Part shown: positions 7,031 to 8,906 of the stretch, one piece after another
Numbering within the stretch: the stretch's first letter is position 1
Layout of the letters: the number at the start of each line of letters is the position of its first letter
Source: Thermoplasmata archaeon
GTDB lineage: Archaea; Thermoplasmatota; Thermoplasmata; Thermoplasmatales; Thermoplasmataceae
Reading direction: 5' to 3'
Assembly (NCBI GenBank): GCA_021826785.1
Contig: JAKAYN010000016.1
Coordinates: 1-8,906 of the forward strand
Length of the DNA stretch: 8,906 bases
Translations under genes and position numbers: made by a program
Notes under the pieces: generated by a model
Database searches by the model: none
What the model was told of the DNA's origin: nothing
What the model saw: the letters and a program-made list of their open reading frames with translations, nothing else

Positions 7031-8083
7031 TTATATAATTCCTGTTATTGATAGTATTCTTTCGGATACATTATAAGATAAATCGCTCTCACCAAGTATT
7101 GTATACCTTGATGGCCTTATTCTATGTGCTATGCTTAAGGCCTTAATCACAGTTTCACGTGGTATTCCATATGATTCTGCCTTAATGCTTAGGCCTATTC
7201 TTTTGTATGTGTCCCTTAAAAGCCCCCAGTCACCGCCATGAAGGTACATTGATATTACAGATCCCATGGCGCACTGCTCACCATGTATTGAGCTGCCAGG
7301 CCCTATGATTTCCAGGGCGTGAGAGAATAGATGCTCACTACCGCTTGCAGGCCTTGAGCTGCCTGCTATGGCCATAGCAGCACCGGATGCAAGGATCTGC
7401 TTTGTTACGAGCCATATGCTCTCTTCAAGGCCTGGCTGTATCATCGATGATCTTTCTATTAGCTCACGGCCTGCGTACTCAGACATAACAGCCGCCGTGC
7501 TGCTGAAATCCTCACCCTTTAAGCGGTTTGCAAGCTTCCAGTCAAGAACTGCTGTTATGTTTGATATTACATCCGCAGCGCCTGCGGCAACGTACCTGTA
7601 TGGTGCGAGAACCATTATTGATGTGTCTGCAACTATTGCTGATGGCATTACAGCCTCCTCGGAGTAAACAGTTTTTCCATCGTATATCGATGCCCTTGGT
7701 GACGCTATGCCATCATGGCTTGGTGCTGTTGGGACACTTATAAACGGTATGCCAAGATCATAAGCTATTTTTTTGGCTATATCAATCTTTGAGCCGCCAC
7801 CAACGCCCAGGACTATGCCTGGCCTTTTATTTTTTAATGATTCTTCTATGTTTTTTATTGATTCCCTTGTTGCCTTTGATGCTATTATTATATTTACATC
7901 AAAATCCTTTAAATTTGCAAGAACTCTTTTGCCAGCTATATTGTATGTATTTTCACCGGTGATTAAAAGAATATTGCCCGATTTTAAGAATTTTGAGACG
8001 ACCTCTGCTATATTAAAAATTGCATCGTGACCTATGTATACATCGCTTGGAAAATGCATGCTTTTTATCTTATTGAAATTCAT
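7031..8083 (-). CDS. egsA: sn-Glycerol-1-phosphate dehydrogenase (NAD(P)+)
   Basis: This enzyme reduces dihydroxyacetone phosphate to sn-glycerol-1-phosphate, setting the archaeal stereochemistry of the ether-lipid backbone; it is cytosolic and Zn-dependent. Positions count from the ATG at 8083 (350 aa, a typical length). The N-terminal nucleotide-binding half has GVGGGSKIDIAK (93-104) and the substrate/cofactor loop PTAPSHDGIASPRAS (118-132). The C-terminal helical half carries the metal ligands expected for the iron-dependent alcohol dehydrogenase/GlyDH superfamily: Asp171 in AADVISN, His251 or His255 in EHLFSHALE, and His267 in IHGEQ. A longer reading frame begins at a TTG (8089), but ATG 8083 is preferred because a TATA-like box lies about 25 bp upstream, fitting a leaderless transcript, and because MNFNKIKSM is a sensible N-terminus. 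It is divergent from xerA and followed after 90 bp by the UPF0179 cluster in the same direction. Confidence 0.96.
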   Translation of the reverse strand: MNFNKIKSMHFPSDVYIGHDAIFNIAEVVSKFLKSGNILLITGENTYNIAGKRVLANLKDFDVNIIIASKATRESIKNIEESLKNKRPGIVLGVGGGSKIDIAKKIAYDLGIPFISVPTAPSHDGIASPRASIYDGKTVYSEEAVMPSAIVADTSIMVLAPYRYVAAGAADVISNITAVLDWKLANRLKGEDFSSTAAVMSEYAGRELIERSSMIQPGLEESIWLVTKQILASGAAMAIAGSSRPASGSEHLFSHALEIIGPGSSIHGEQCAMGSVISMYLHGGDWGLLRDTYKRIGLSIKAESYGIPRETVIKALSIAHRIRPSRYTILGESDLSYNVSERILSITGII

Positions 8084-8096
8084 GACCAACTATATT

Positions 8097-8128
8097 TATA
8101 ATGAATATAAATCTATGTATTCATTATA
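8097..8128. repeat. Perfect 11-bp inverted repeat between egsA and xerA
   Basis: Arms TATAATGAATA (8097-8107) and TATTCATTATA (8118-8128) are exact reverse complements separated by 10 bp. The structure overlaps the inferred egsA TATA element and abuts that of xerA, so a dimeric regulator bound here could affect both genes. It is AT-rich, and a chance occurrence in a 73-bp AT-rich spacer is not excluded. The 11-bp arm length recalls archaeal dif sites, but the spacer is 10 bp, not 6, so I do not call it dif. Confidence 0.5.
8103..8113 (-). promoter_or_regulatory. Putative TATA box of egsA
   Basis: The minus strand reads GATTTATATTC, centred about 25 bp upstream of the ATG at 8083. This implies transcription from about the start codon and argues against initiation at the upstream TTG (8089), which would then lie outside the mRNA. 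Confidence 0.5.
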
Positions 8129-8135
8129 TTTAAAT
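8124..8135 (+). promoter_or_regulatory. Putative TATA box of xerA
   Basis: TTATATTTAAAT is centred about 27 bp before the ATG at 8157, a close match to an archaeal TATA box with leaderless geometry. No Shine-Dalgarno sequence precedes the ATG. Confidence 0.55.
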
Positions 8136-8156
8136 TGAACTTATCAATATAAAGGC

Positions 8157-8906
8157 ATGGATTACATTAAAAACTTTGAGAATTACATGATAGGTAACAG
8201 AAAGAGTTATAATACAATAAAGGAATATAAATCCCTTGTCAGTGATTTTATTAACTATATAAATAAAGACCCAAAGAACATCAACGATGTTGATATAGAG
8301 AACTATAAAAGGCACCTTGCAGTTGATAAGAGGTACTCAAAGGCATCACAGTATTTAAGCATGAAGGCAATAAAGCTATTTTTCCAGTCATTAGATTTAA
8401 AGGTACCAAGAACGCTCACTGCACCGAGAAGAAATAAAAAAATACCTGTATATTTAAGCACAAACGAGGCAAAAAATTTAATAAAGGCATCATCGAATAA
8501 TAAAAAACATCTTGCAATAGTGTCACTTTTACTTTACTCAGGAATAAGGGTAAGCGAGCTCTGCAACCTGAAAATAGAGGATGTCGACCTTAACGAGAAC
8601 ATAATATATATAAGATCCGGAAAGGGCGGCAAGGATAGAATAGCAATAATACCTGATGAATGCTCTAAAATATTAAGGTCATATTACAATGATAGGTTAA
8701 ATTATCCAGGTGATACATTTTTTATCAGCAACAAAAAATCAAAGTACAGCACGAGCACAATAGAGAGACTAATAAAAAAGCTTGCCAGAATGGCGAATAT
8801 AGAGAAGCATGTCACACCACATGTTCTCAGGCATACCTTTGCAACGTCAGTGCTGAGAAACGGCGGTGATATAAGATTTATACAGCAGATACTTGGCCAT
8901 GCAAGC
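8157..8906 (+). CDS. xerA: XerA-like tyrosine recombinase (chromosome dimer resolution), 3' end outside window
   Basis: The first 250 codons of a phage-integrase-family recombinase; it runs off the right edge. Archaeal XerA acts alone, without a XerD partner, on a dif site to resolve chromosome dimers. The N-terminal SAM-like core-binding domain spans about 1-85 (TIKEYKSLVSDFINYI, then SASQYLSMK-type helices, here KASQYLSMKAIKLFF). The catalytic domain starts near residue 96 with a YLSTNEAKNLI segment. Visible active-site residues are Arg131 in SGIRVSEL, Lys156 in GKGGKDR, His222 and Arg225 in PHVLRHTFAT, and His248 in LGHAS. The nucleophilic tyrosine, expected a few residues later, is beyond the window. 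The expected full length is about 280-290 aa. ATG 8157 is supported by the upstream TATA box. It could be an element integrase, but its short N-terminus, close Xer-like motifs and housekeeping neighbours favour the host enzyme. Confidence 0.93.
   Translation, partial: MDYIKNFENYMIGNRKSYNTIKEYKSLVSDFINYINKDPKNINDVDIENYKRHLAVDKRYSKASQYLSMKAIKLFFQSLDLKVPRTLTAPRRNKKIPVYLSTNEAKNLIKASSNNKKHLAIVSLLLYSGIRVSELCNLKIEDVDLNENIIYIRSGKGGKDRIAIIPDECSKILRSYYNDRLNYPGDTFFISNKKSKYSTSTIERLIKKLARMANIEKHVTPHVLRHTFATSVLRNGGDIRFIQQILGHAS

Noticed and set aside
8097..8128. Possible dif recombination site next to xerA
   Set aside because: Arm length (11 bp) fits, but the 10-bp spacer does not match the usual 6 bp of archaeal dif, and I cannot match a known dif consensus. 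Kept only as an inverted repeat.
8130..8315. Minus-strand 61-codon hydrophobic frame at the start of xerA
   Set aside because: It is antisense to conserved XerA N-terminal sequence and covers the xerA promoter; no support as a gene.
8157..8906. Integrase of an integrated plasmid or virus
   Set aside because: Motifs and N-terminal length fit host XerA, neighbours are housekeeping genes, and no tRNA or attachment site is present. The missing 3' end leaves slight doubt.

Overview
The window looks like a chromosomal segment of an AT-rich archaeon, most likely of the Thermoplasmatales (Picrophilus/Ferroplasma-like). Visible support: an archaeal lipid-backbone gene (sn-glycerol-1-phosphate dehydrogenase), an archaeal-type uS12/uS7 pair, the archaea-specific UPF0179 family, an Ygr210-type archaeal GTPase, TATA boxes about 25-27 bp upstream of start codons that lack Shine-Dalgarno sites, and heavy use of ATA (Ile) and AGG/AGA (Arg) codons. 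The genus is inference; lineage and gene content fit better than any single diagnostic base.

Layout. (1) Positions 1-3809, minus strand: smc (complete) followed by scpA (cut by the window start), overlapping by 8 bp; together they encode the ATPase and kleisin of the prokaryotic condensin. (2) 3810-4064: a roughly 16% G+C divergent spacer carrying promoters for smc and for the next gene. (3) 4065-4379, plus strand: a 104-aa orphan winged-helix protein resembling the DNA-binding domain of IS630-type transposases without any catalytic domain. It converges, across 15 bp, on (4) 4395-6940, minus strand: a tightly packed cluster UPF0179 - Ygr210/YchF-type GTPase - rpsL - rpsG, with overlapping or nearly touching genes. 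(5) 7031-8083, minus strand: egsA. (6) 8084-8156: a 73-bp divergent promoter region with an 11-bp perfect inverted repeat. (7) 8157 to the window end, plus strand: a XerA-like tyrosine recombinase cut before its nucleophilic tyrosine.

How it works together. Two chromosome-maintenance functions (SMC-ScpA and XerA) flank a translation cluster (uS12, uS7, a TGS-domain GTPase and a cysteine-rich small protein) and the enzyme that sets archaeal membrane stereochemistry. These are mostly housekeeping genes. I see no CRISPR, toxin-antitoxin, phage defence or intact mobile element. The points most worth a second look are the orphan transposase-like winged-helix gene, the str-type ribosomal genes uncoupled from RNA polymerase and elongation-factor genes, the inverted repeat between egsA and xerA, and the consistent leaderless-promoter geometry, which also corrects the egsA start codon.
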